Below are positions 56,040 to 64,000 of a stretch of DNA of 64,000 nucleotides, one piece after another. The DNA comes from Gautieria morchelliformis (Eukaryota; Basidiomycota; Agaricomycetes; Gomphales; Gomphaceae), in the NCBI GenBank assembly GCA_015179125.1, contig WHVA01000592.1:1-64000 (forward strand), given 5' to 3'. The notes beneath the pieces were generated by a model. The model was not told the DNA's origin. It saw only the letters and a program-made list of their open reading frames with translations, and searched no databases. A program made the position numbers and the translations under genes. Each line of letters opens with the position of its first letter. Within the stretch, counting starts at the first letter, position 1.

Positions 56040-56750
56040 ATACCACTGAACCAACTCCGCAACCTCTGCATCACCTCAACGAGTTTCAGCAGGCACAGGT
56101 GAACAAGGATCGCTGCATGCTGGAAATGTGGGAGGGAGATGAGGAGGACGAACAGGCTCCATGTGACCCATGCGAGGCTCACATGTGTCTGGGCCAGAAA
56201 TCCACAGGAGGTGTCCTGCAAGCGGTGCCAGGACAGAGGGAAACAGTGCAAGGTGGATGGGTATTCCACAAGGGTCAAACATGGAAAGAGATGGAAAGTC
56301 ACCATGAGTGACTTCAGACACCAAGGTCCAGACTGGGGCCTAGCAGAATCAGAAAGGGAGGAGAAGGGTTCCCAGTGACTGGCATGTCAGATGCAGCAGT
56401 ACTCAACTGCTACATGACAGCATCACCATTGTTGGACATTGCAGGCTCCCTGCGGACAATGAGGGATCAGCAGCAGGCTGGTCAATAACATGGCCATCCA
56501 GAAGAATATGGCCCTCACACTACAGAATCAGCTGTGCATGATGTCAACCATGTTGGAACAGCTGGTGTGGGAAATGCAGTGGAGGAATGACTTGGTAAGC
56601 GCCCAAATGGGAACAGAGTTGCAGAAGGTGGGATTCGTGGTGGAGGCAGGTCCTAGTGTGAGGGCAGAAAGGGTTGTGGAAGCAGAATCACTTCATGACT
56701 GCAAATCAAGTGCAAGCAAAGGCAAATATATTATGCCTGGTGAAAAATAG
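56040..56750 (+). pseudogene. Cys-cluster / helical protein, copy 2 (frameshifted)
   Basis: Homologous to 54375-55140. In changing plus frames: LNEFQQAQVNKDRCMLEMWE, CDPCEA, LTCVWARNPQEVSCKRCQDR, GKQCKVDGYSTRVKHGKRWK, then SPLLDIAGSLRTMRDQQQAG followed by a frame change, and NMALTLQNQLCMMSTMLEQL, VWEMQWRND. The Cys spacing and the LLDIA-S start of the helical half match copy 1. Frame changes near 56170 and 56485 disable it. The two copies lie on opposite strands with MITE copy 2 between them. Confidence 0.5.
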
Positions 56751-57217
56751 CAACACCCAAGTCAGGCTCACATCAAGGCAGAGGAAGTGGAATGGGTTGG
56801 CCAGTCCAAATTTCAGGAATAATGGCAACAGATATTCACTTTGTTGGTATGCCATAGTACCCTCTTCTTCAGGAATATCCCAGCCCATCTTGCAGGCCTC
56901 CCAAAGGAGCTTCAGGGTGTTGTCGTCTTGGCTGATAGCATTGCACAGGAAGTGGTGGATGTTGACAGGCAGATGGGAAGGAGTTTCTGTTGCATTACAG
57001 GCTGACACCAAGCGATACAGTCCTTGAGGTGTCATATAAAGTTGATGTAAATGACGGGGCCATTGAATGGTACTGTTTGCGCTAAGGTCGGATAGCCGTT
57101 CAAGGTTTCAAGCAGGGATTGCGGCTTGAGTCGTTGAAGGATGGAAGCCAGATGAGTTTCAAGTATTTTATTATGCTGCGAGGGTCGTGGCACACAGCTG
57201 CAAGCCTGGTAGGGCAC
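56706..57217 (-). pseudogene. Transposon-associated-type protein fragment (unassigned)
   Basis: Two minus frames: THLASILQRLKPQSLLETLN (57032-57217) and, after a frame change near 57030, MTPQGLYRLVSACNATETPS, LPVNIHHFLCNAISQDDNTL, LLWEACKMGWDI (56706-57035). The second resembles helical N-terminal regions of Cys-cluster proteins found with KDZ-type transposons in mushrooms, but the similarity is weak and the metal-binding part is not visible. It overlaps the end of the preceding plus-strand pseudogene. Confidence 0.3.
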
Positions 57218-57276
57218 GCGTTTTACGACATTTCCTATTGAGTAAATACAGCATTAGTAGCAGCAGTGACATCTTA

Positions 57277-57540
57277 TGTCACGTAGGCTGCTGTGGGCTA
57301 CTATCGCCCACTTTTTTACAGGACAGTCCACACGACCAATGGCTCAATCACTCGTTACGGTGCCCCTTTGTAAGGACCTGGGCTAGCTTACTAACGCCGA
57401 GCCCTTACAGACTCCGACCAGCTAAAGACAGAACCAGAAAAAACATATATAAGATCAGAACAAATTACCTGTATATAATTCGAGACTCTTAGTACCCACC
57501 TATCAAAGGTTGACTCAGACTGGTTATATCGAGTGTTACA
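57277..57540 (+). repeat. Putative 5' LTR of gypsy element 2
   Basis: 264 bp from TGTCAC to GTTACA, with TATA box CATATATAAG at 57444-57453. Its partner LTR would lie beyond the window, so ends and target duplication cannot be confirmed. The sequence after it, CCCCTTAAGAACTCAG, resembles the start of the internal region of gypsy 1 (CCTTTTTGAACTATCC). Confidence 0.45.
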
Positions 57541-57710
57541 CCCCTTAAGAACTCAGTTACCACTGTCTGTCGCAATACTTTGAGCTCCAACACACACTTC
57601 CTTACATTTTTTAACCTACTCACCATCAACATTGTACTCGACACGGACTGATCACCTGCTGTTGAGTACCAAAACCCAAAATTTTGTTTCTAACAACTTA
57701 AAACAGAAAC

Positions 57711-58697
57711 ATGGTGACTCGCTCCGGAAGAAGATATGCTGAACCTCACCACCACGCAATGGCGCCATCGAACAGCAGAAGCACTCTGCAGGACATCGAA
57801 GAGTCTTCGAACGATCCCAGAATGACTGAGATTAGCCCTCTCACTTCGGTAAGTCGGTCTATCTCACCTGTGCCCGACAACATCGGAAGAGAGGGTGTGC
57901 CTGAAATGACCACCTCTAGATTAGTCCTCGACTCGGTTGACGACAGCTTGCTCCCTCTTGAGGTTGATGCTGGAGCAGTGAGCGGTGCTGATGTCCCTGG
58001 TGTTGGAAACACACTCTGTTGCCCCCGCATAGCGGACGGAGCAGATGATATGTCCGAAAGGACTTCTATGTATCCGTGACCAGTTATGAACAACGACTCG
58101 TCAGCCACTGAGAGCAGCTCCGAGCCTGAGGGTAAACACTCTCATGGCAAGGGGTCGCCGTCGAAAGGCAGTATTGACAACGAGTCCCTATTCTTCCCCG
58201 GCTGGTTTTCGAACGATGAGTCAGAAATGGAAGAGACAGAAAAGGGAGAGGAACGTCCCTTATCACCCAGGTGGTCTGACTACGATGGCTCAGAAGACCC
58301 TTTTGGGACAATCCCTGAAAGTTGGGCAAATGAGCCAGCAAGGGGCAAATCGAGACGTCATGCCGCCCATAGACCAAAGGTAGACGAGCTGGACGTGTAC
58401 AAGACTTTCATGATGGGAATAATAGAGGATATGGATTCAGAAACCCTGCGCAATATGATAAGAAGACAGGCTGACTGTCAGGGGACACCCTGTTTTCCAT
58501 TTCCAGTTCCGACACCGCACCCAGTTCCGACTCCATTTCCGACTCCGCTTCCGGTTCCGATTCCATCTCCGCCTCCGCTTTCGGAAATGATTCCGCTTCT
58601 GGGAGAACTTCCACCAGTTCTGTTCGCCTTGCCAGTTCCACTCCAATTTCCGACTTCCACTCTCGGAACAGTGTCGGAAATCAAGCGACTCGCGTAA
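57711..58697 (+). pseudogene. Gypsy 2 ORF1, disordered N-terminal protein with one stop
   Basis: Frame 57711-58079 (MVTRSGRRYAEPHHHAMAPS) and frame 58086-58697 (MNNDSSATESSSEPEGKHSH) are in the same reading frame, separated only by a TGA at 58077-58079 that could have arisen from CGA. Together about 328 residues, mostly Ser/Glu/Pro-rich and disordered, with a TPFPTPLPVPIP repeat encoded by TTCCGA-type hexamers (58500-58580). 58698-58954 is then non-coding with the direct repeat TTTGGATTTCCCCTTGTCAG (58847 and 58903). Confidence 0.5.
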
Positions 58698-58954
58698 TAG
58701 GTGGCATCAAGGGTCGATCAAGGGTCAGGGTGGTCAAGGAGATGCAGGGTTGATGGTGGGTGCCAAATGTTGTCCCTGGCTGCGCAGCGTAGTATAATAC
58801 GGGCTCGCTGACATTGGGGGTCCTTAGACTTTTCTCTTTGGATTTCCCCTTGTCAGGTGAGAATCCCCTCTCTTGTATACTCTGTTCATTTATACATACT
58901 TTGGATTTCCCCTTGTCAGTTGTGTGGTAGTGTGATCTCCACAACTAGCCAGGG

Positions 58955-60328
58955 TTGCCCTTACAGCAGAAAAGTCTCTTCCCTAGAGGACCGGCGGTCG
59001 TACCGCGCGTTGCATTCGCCATAGGTGCGTTCGGAATCGGAGACAGCGACTCGGAAATCGCAACCTCTTCCGCACACACGGCGTACGACAGCCCCTCTTC
59101 TTACATTGAGCTCCCAACCTCGGAAATCCCGTCCCATATTTCTCCTTCCAACATGGATCCGGACGATCCTCTTCGGAATATGGAGGAGGAATTGACGTGG
59201 AACCGGATGAAGACCGACGCGATGGAAACAGCCTTACAAGCGATTTTGGCTAAGTTAGATATTCCACAAAGTGGTGGAAATGAAATGCTGGATGATCCGG
59301 ATTTCGGAAAAGTGGAACTAGCGGAAGAGAGAAAGTCCGCGAAGTTAGCAAAGGTCAAGCCTGCAACTCCGGTGGACTTTGACGGAGATCGGGAGAAGGG
59401 ACGCGCATTCTTCAACACATGCAGCATCTACTTCGCAATTGTAGGAGACCTCTTTCCGAACGACCAGGCTCGGATTCACTGGGCATTGTCCTTTTTCAAA
59501 TCGGACCGCGCAGCCCGTTTTGCAAACAAGGTGATCCGACATGAAGCAAAGGGCAAGGGGAACTACTTCCGGGACTGGGACGCCTTCGAGAAAACATTTT
59601 CCGATCAGTTCTGCCCGAAAAATGAGCAGCTCACAGCCCTTACGAAGCTCGAGGGGACCAGCTGGTACCAGGCCAAGGATCCTGTCAATGACTACATCGA
59701 TCGCTTCCAGGAGCTCATCGACCTTGCAGAATATGACGACGACAAGACGATCGTCATCAAATTCCGACGAGGACTTGATCCGACACTCCAGAACCAAGTT
59801 GCACTGCTTGGGGATGGAGCTCCGGATTTTGATGACCCGGAAGGGTGGTACCAAGCTGCGCAGAAGGTGTCTCGGAACAGGGAGGCAAATGAGGCCTTCG
59901 TGGAGACGAGCCGGAACATGACACGCAGTTCCACTCGTCCTACTCCACCTGTGCCAAAACCCGGAAGCGCATTCATTCCCACACGGAAAGTATTTCCGAT
60001 GCTTGCTCCGCCTGCTCCTATTAGGAACCATAGCCCTCCTCCCTCGAAGAGTGGCCCTGCCCCTATGGATGTTGACCGCATGCGCGGAAAAGGCCATGGA
60101 ACTATCACCTGCTTCCGATGTCGACAACCAGGCCACTATGCTCGCGAGTGCCCCCAAGCCTTTGATATCCGGCTTATGACCACAGAGGAGAAACTCGAGC
60201 TCCTTCCAGAGTTCCTCGCACTTGCGGACATAAGTGGAGTGCCCACTGCGGAAGAGATTTCCGAAAATGCGGAACATGGTCCACCGGAAGCGGAAGATGC
60301 GTCGGATTTTGTGACACACAGCGGGTGA
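58955..60328 (+). CDS. gag: Gypsy 2 Gag
   Basis: 457-codon open frame; the natural start is probably ATG 59152 (MDPDDPLRNMEEELTWNRMK). A coiled-coil start (TDAMETALQAILAKLDIP), the retrotransposon Gag domain (DREKGRAFFNTCSIYFAIVG, WDAFEKTFSDQFCPKNEQLT, IDLAEYDDDKTIVIKFRRGL) and an intact CCHC zinc knuckle CFRCRQPGHYARECP at about 60112-60156. Length and order fit fungal Ty3/gypsy Gag. The frame is uninterrupted. Confidence 0.85.
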   Translation: MPLQQKSLFPRGPAVVPRVAFAIGAFGIGDSDSEIATSSAHTAYDSPSSYIELPTSEIPSHISPSNMDPDDPLRNMEEELTWNRMKTDAMETALQAILAKLDIPQSGGNEMLDDPDFGKVELAEERKSAKLAKVKPATPVDFDGDREKGRAFFNTCSIYFAIVGDLFPNDQARIHWALSFFKSDRAARFANKVIRHEAKGKGNYFRDWDAFEKTFSDQFCPKNEQLTALTKLEGTSWYQAKDPVNDYIDRFQELIDLAEYDDDKTIVIKFRRGLDPTLQNQVALLGDGAPDFDDPEGWYQAAQKVSRNREANEAFVETSRNMTRSSTRPTPPVPKPGSAFIPTRKVFPMLAPPAPIRNHSPPPSKSGPAPMDVDRMRGKGHGTITCFRCRQPGHYARECPQAFDIRLMTTEEKLELLPEFLALADISGVPTAEEISENAEHGPPEAEDASDFVTHSG

Positions 60329-60882
60329 GATGTGTGCCCCTGCTGCCTGTATATAACCGGTTTGCCTGTCTTGAAGTAGAGAATGAAAAGCCCCCACTCC
60401 CCTCACTTCGTGCAGACCCACCGGATAAAGTCACACAAAAACCAAATCCGACACCCCATCCATCCCGCATCCGCCCTTGGGAGAGACGCCTTCCGAAGCG
60501 CTATGTTGTTGCTGCCACCCCTGGCCCCAAGTCACTAGTCATTAAGGTGGAGATCCAGACAACAGATACGGCAGAAGTCAAATCCGGACCCGCCCTCGTC
60601 GATTGCGGGGCCACTGGTCAGTTTATGGACCGGGACTATGTGGAACGGAACCGACTGACCACCCGGAAGTTGCAACGTGCAATCCTGGTGTTCAATGTGG
60701 ATGGAAGCCCCAATGAGGCAGGGTCCATCACGGAGATAGTAGACACAATTCTCCGCTACGATGGACACTCAGAACGCACTTCCTTTGCAGTCACCAGCCT
60801 GGGGAAGCAGGACATCATCCTCAGGTTTACCTGGCTTCAGGAGCACAACCCGGAGATCAATTGGCAGACTCGGAGGTACTGA
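60325..60882 (+). pseudogene. Gypsy 2 aspartic protease (frameshifted at end)
   Basis: The frame overlaps the Gag stop by a few bases. Active-site motif ALVDCGATGQFMD at about 60592-60630 (usual DSGA; here DCGA), second half GKQDIILRFTWLQEHNPEIN. It then runs into RRY-stop, while the continuation EVLMSRCP is in another frame, so a one-base change near 60870 separates protease from RT. Confidence 0.75.
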
Positions 60883-60972
60883 TGAGTCGATGTCCAGCCA
60901 AGTGTCACATGTGCAGGTCGGAAGTGCGGAAGAGCGCCAGGAGCAGCGGAAGACCGAACGGCTCATACAGAC

Positions 60973-61929
60973 ATGTCTTCTGGCCCCCATCCGCTGCTTG
61001 CAGAAGAAGACTCGGAAGCGGAATTTGAACCGGATCCCACTTCCGATTCCGATTCCAATTCCGACTCCGGTGTCATCCGACTCGGCCCGGAAAACATTCT
61101 GGCGGAAGGGGAGCGCTTGCTGTACGTAAACCTTCCACCGGAAGCGGAACACATCCGCGCCACCGGAAACATTTCGCAACGCCTTGCTGAAGCCTCCAAG
61201 AGGCATGATAGAGTAGAGGCGGAAATTCCGGAGTACCTGCAGGAGTTCGAGGACGTCTTTTCCAAGGAGTCATTCGATGCCCTGCCTCCACGGAAGCTGT
61301 GGGACCACGCCATCGAGTTGGAGCCTGGGTCAAAGCCCACCAACTGCAAAGTCTACCCGCTGTCACCCAAGGAGCAGGTAGAGCTCGATGCATTCCTTGC
61401 GGAAAACCTCCATACAGGAAGGATCTGCCCCTCCAAGTCGCCCATGGCATCTCCGGTGTTCTTCATCAAGAAGAAGGACGGCTCGCTCAGACTTGTGCAG
61501 GATTACCGGGCCTTGAATGCAATCACGATCAAGAACCGGTACCCCATTCCACTCATTTCCGAACTGATCACACAACTCCGCGGGGCAAGGTACTTCACTA
61601 AGCTGGATGTCCGCTGGGGCTTCAATAATGTCCGGATCCGGGAGGGAGATGAGTGGAAGGCCGCATTCCGCACCAACCGAGGACTCTTTGAGCCACAGGT
61701 CATGTTCTTTGGCCTCACCAACAGTCCTGCCACGTTCCAGACGATGATGAATGACATTTTCCGTGACATGATAGCAGAAGGAGTTGTCTGCGTCTACCTC
61801 GATGACATCCTCATCTTCACAAAAACCATGTCCGAACATGGGAAGTCGTGCAGAGAGTGCTGGAACGGCTCCGGGAGTACAACCTGTGTCTCAAGCCGGA
61901 AAAGTGCGAATTTGAGCGGACGCGGATAG
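60973..61929 (+). pseudogene. pol: Gypsy 2 reverse transcriptase, first part
   Basis: An acidic linker encoded by TTCCGA-like hexamers, then YLQEFEDVFSKESFDALPPR and RT blocks: SPMASPVFFIKKKDGSLRLV, QDYRALNAITIKNRYPIPLI, YFTKLDVRWGFNNVRI, PATFQTMMNDIFRDMI and catalytic VYLDDILIFTKT. After MSEHGK the frame changes and ends in unrelated residues. The continuation starts in the next frame near 61845. Confidence 0.85.
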
Positions 61930-63761
61930 AGTATCTTGGGGTGATTGTGTCGGAAGGAAAGGTGGAAATGGACCCAGTCAAAGTTTCCGGTGTATCGGAT
62001 TGGCCCGTGCCGCGGAACAAGAAGGAGGTCCAGTCCTTCATTGGGTTTGTCAATTTCTACCGGCGGTTCATCAAGGACTTCTCCTGCCACGCCCGTGCCC
62101 TCTTCGACCTCACCAAGAAGGAAGTTGGATGGCGGTGGGGAGAGCCGGAACAGGCCTCCTTTGACAAACTCAAAGAGCTGATCACTTCCGCCCCGGTCCT
62201 GGTCTTTCCCGACGACTCTCGCCCTTATCGAGTCGAAGCGGATTCTTCCGACACAGCTACCGGAGCGGTCTTGTCACAACAGTCATCGGAAGATGGTGGG
62301 GGGTGGCATCTGATTGCCTTCTTCTCTAAGAGCCTTAGTCCGGTCGAGCGGAACTATGAGATCCATGACAAGGAGATGCTGGCAATCATCCGAGCGCTGG
62401 AGGAGTGGCGACACTTCCTCGAGGGTGCTCTATGCCCATTTGAGATCTGGACAGACCACAAGAACCTCGAGTATTTCCGCATGTCTAAGAAGTTGAACCG
62501 ACGACAAGCACGGTGGTCCCTACACCTGTCCCGGTTTGACTTCATGCTCCACCACCGGCCCGGCCGCACCATGGGCAAGCCCGATGCCCTATCCCGCCGT
62601 GCGGATCATGGAAGCGGAAGTGGAGACAACGCGGATATGACACTGCTCCGCCCAAGTCTCTTTGCAATCCGCGCCCTAGAAGGAGTGACTGCAGTTGGGG
62701 CGGAAGCGGAAATGCTCCGGGATATCTGGAGGCAGTACCGGAATGGAGAGAAGGAGGAGTCGGTGGTGAAGGCAGTGGAGGAACTTCGGAAAGGGCACTC
62801 ACGGTCTGTATGGGCAGCGGAATGGTCGGAACGTGATGGACTGCTCCACTTCAGTGGCAAGGTCTATGTTCCAGGTGGGGCGGACCTCCGCCACCGCATT
62901 GTGTCCCAGCAACACGACACACGAGTCGCTGGGCATGCTGGCAGGTGGAAGACGCTGGAGTTAGTGGCTCGGAATTACTGGTGGCCTCAGATGTCCCGCT
63001 ACATTGGACAGTATGTGAAGACATGTGACCTTTGTCTCCGAACCAAAGCACAACGACATCCGCCTGTCGGAGAACTTGTTCCGCTCCCGAATCCCGAATC
63101 CCGCTGGGACACCATCAGTGTCGACTTCATCGTTGAACTCCCAGAGTCTCATGGCTACGACGCGATCATGAATGTCGTGGATTCGGTAAGCAAGGTGTCC
63201 CACTTCATTCCAACACACACGACGATCACAGCCCTCGGAGCGGCCCGCCTGTTCCTTGCACATGTCTGGAAGTTGCATGGGCTCCCGAAGCAAGTTGTTT
63301 CCGACCGAGGTCCGCAATTTGTGGCGGAATTGACTCAGGAGCTCTACCGCCTGCTCGGCATAAAGCTGGCTACCACCCCAGCGTACCATCTGCAGGGTGA
63401 CGGACAGATGGAACGGGTCAATCAGGAGTTGGAGCAATATCTCCGCCTCTTTGTCAATGAGAGGCAGGACGATTGGGATGAGTTACTTCCACTGGCGGAA
63501 TTCCAATACAACGACCATGTCCATTCCGCCACACAACAGACTCCCTTCATGCTTGACTCCGGACGACACCCGCGGATGGGCTTTGAGCCACGCCAGGCAG
63601 AGTCCCGGCTCGAGACGGTCAATGAGTTCCGAGACCGCATGGACTCCACCCTTTCGGAAGCCAAGTCGGCCCTTGCGAAGGCCAAGGATGACATGGCAAG
63701 GTACTACAACCACGCCGGGTTCCTGCCCCAGAGTACCAAGTTGGAGACAAGGTGTCTCTAG
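61848..63761 (+). pseudogene. pol: Gypsy 2 RT end, RNase H and integrase
   Basis: 637-codon open frame. RT thumb (LERLREYNLCLKPEKCEFER, FIGFVNFYRRFIKDFS), RNase H (YRVEADSSDTATGAVLSQQS, EIHDKEMLAIIRALEEWRHF, FEIWTDHKNLEYF, HHRPGRTMGKPDALSR), integrase zinc domain (HDTRVAGHAGRWKT ... CDLCLRTKAQ), catalytic core (DTISVDFIVELPES, VSDRGPQFVAELTQELYRLL, LQGDGQMERVNQELEQYLRL) and the start of the C-terminal region. A frame change near 63725 moves the rest (VGDKVSLDASDIRTTRPSQK, LAHRYLGPFTVTRRVGRNAY) into another frame that is open to the window edge. Confidence 0.9.
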
Positions 63762-64000
63762 ATGCAAGTGACATCCGCACCACACGCCCTTCGCAGAAGC
63801 TTGCCCACCGCTACCTTGGGCCCTTCACAGTGACGCGGAGGGTTGGACGGAATGCATACCGCCTCCGACTTCCGATGTCCATGTCCCGCCTCCACCCCGT
63901 CTTCAACGTGGTGAAGTTACTCCCTATGCTTGAGGACCCAATTCCAGGTCGGAAGGCTCCAGCCACCTCCGCCGAAATTGTAGATGGGGAAGAGCACTAC
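63725..64000 (+). pseudogene. pol: Gypsy 2 integrase C-terminal part, cut by window end
   Basis: Frame from about 63728: YQVGDKVSLDASDIRTTRPS, KLAHRYLGPFTVTRRVG, YRLRLPMSMSRLHPVFNVVK, the GPY/F-type block of gypsy integrases. Separated from the preceding frame by a one-base change. Whether a chromodomain follows cannot be seen. Confidence 0.8.

Larger units (their letters stand above)
57541..64000 (+). mobile_element. Ty3/gypsy element 2, internal region (runs off window)
   Basis: In order: disordered ORF1, Gag, protease, RT, RNase H, integrase, all plus strand, with frame changes near 60870, 61845 and 63725. The RT catalytic box is intact (VYLDDILIF). The coding sequence is unusually rich in CGGAA/TTCCG hexamers. 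It has no chromodomain within the window; the 3' end and 3' LTR are outside. Confidence 0.85.

Overview
The window looks like nuclear DNA of an agaricomycete (mushroom-forming basidiomycete) fungus. The pointers are introns of 40-96 nt with GT..AG ends, a HeLo-like/NACHT/ankyrin NLR-type protein, a GPI-anchored Ser/Thr-rich protein, a PIF1-type transposon helicase, chromodomain Ty3/gypsy and Ty1/copia retroelements, and a nuclear copy of mitochondrial nad1. No rRNA, tRNA, operon or CRISPR array was seen. This is a gene-poor, repeat-rich region: only one complete, apparently undamaged host gene was found (42152-43166).

Layout. 1-1280: copy of a ~1 kb LTR family. 1277-5997 (minus): an NLR-type gene with six small introns, cut by a 684-bp solo LTR that has a perfect 5-bp target duplication; without the LTR and one duplication the exons total 1235 codons. 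6278-6650 and 26637-27030: two copies of a dispersed repeat, the first just upstream of the NLR gene. 7037-8015: wrecked MmgE/PrpD-family gene. 8687-11104: a putative CACTA-type DNA transposon (CACTG termini, subterminal repeats) holding a Chs7-like gene fragment and a transposon-protein remnant. 11885-12424: PIF1 helicase fragment. 13292-13687 and 55477-55860: two copies of a fold-back MITE with CACTG ends and 3-bp target duplications. 15515-16645 and 51606-52593: further copies of the first LTR family. 17835-18153: 5' fragment of an Nvj2-like gene. 20110-20955: non-autonomous hAT element with perfect 8-bp target duplication. 21896-22123: nad1 NUMT. 22413-23974: unrecognised gene frameshifted by a 16-bp tandem duplication and carrying a 152-bp palindrome.

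27594-39667 is a retroelement nest: a plus-strand copia fragment (LTR and gag) is cut by a minus-strand copia (LTR, RNase H, RT, integrase), which is cut by a chromodomain gypsy (31613-39667) with an extra open reading frame (38632-39418) downstream of its chromointegrase. 42152-43166: the GPI-anchored protein gene. 44354-45236: a complete 883-bp miniature LTR retroelement (TRIM type). 46720-48300 (minus): decayed member of an expanded agaricomycete family, followed by an 87-bp minisatellite. 53829-57217: gypsy chromodomain remnant, two copies of a Cys-cluster protein and other transposon-associated fragments. 57277-64000: a second Ty3/gypsy element that runs off the window.

The region reads as a transposon graveyard with partial host-gene copies. 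The most interesting points are the NLR allele disrupted by a solo LTR, the putative gene-carrying CACTA element, the extra ORF of the first gypsy element, and the TRIM. All family assignments are by eye; none was checked by database search.
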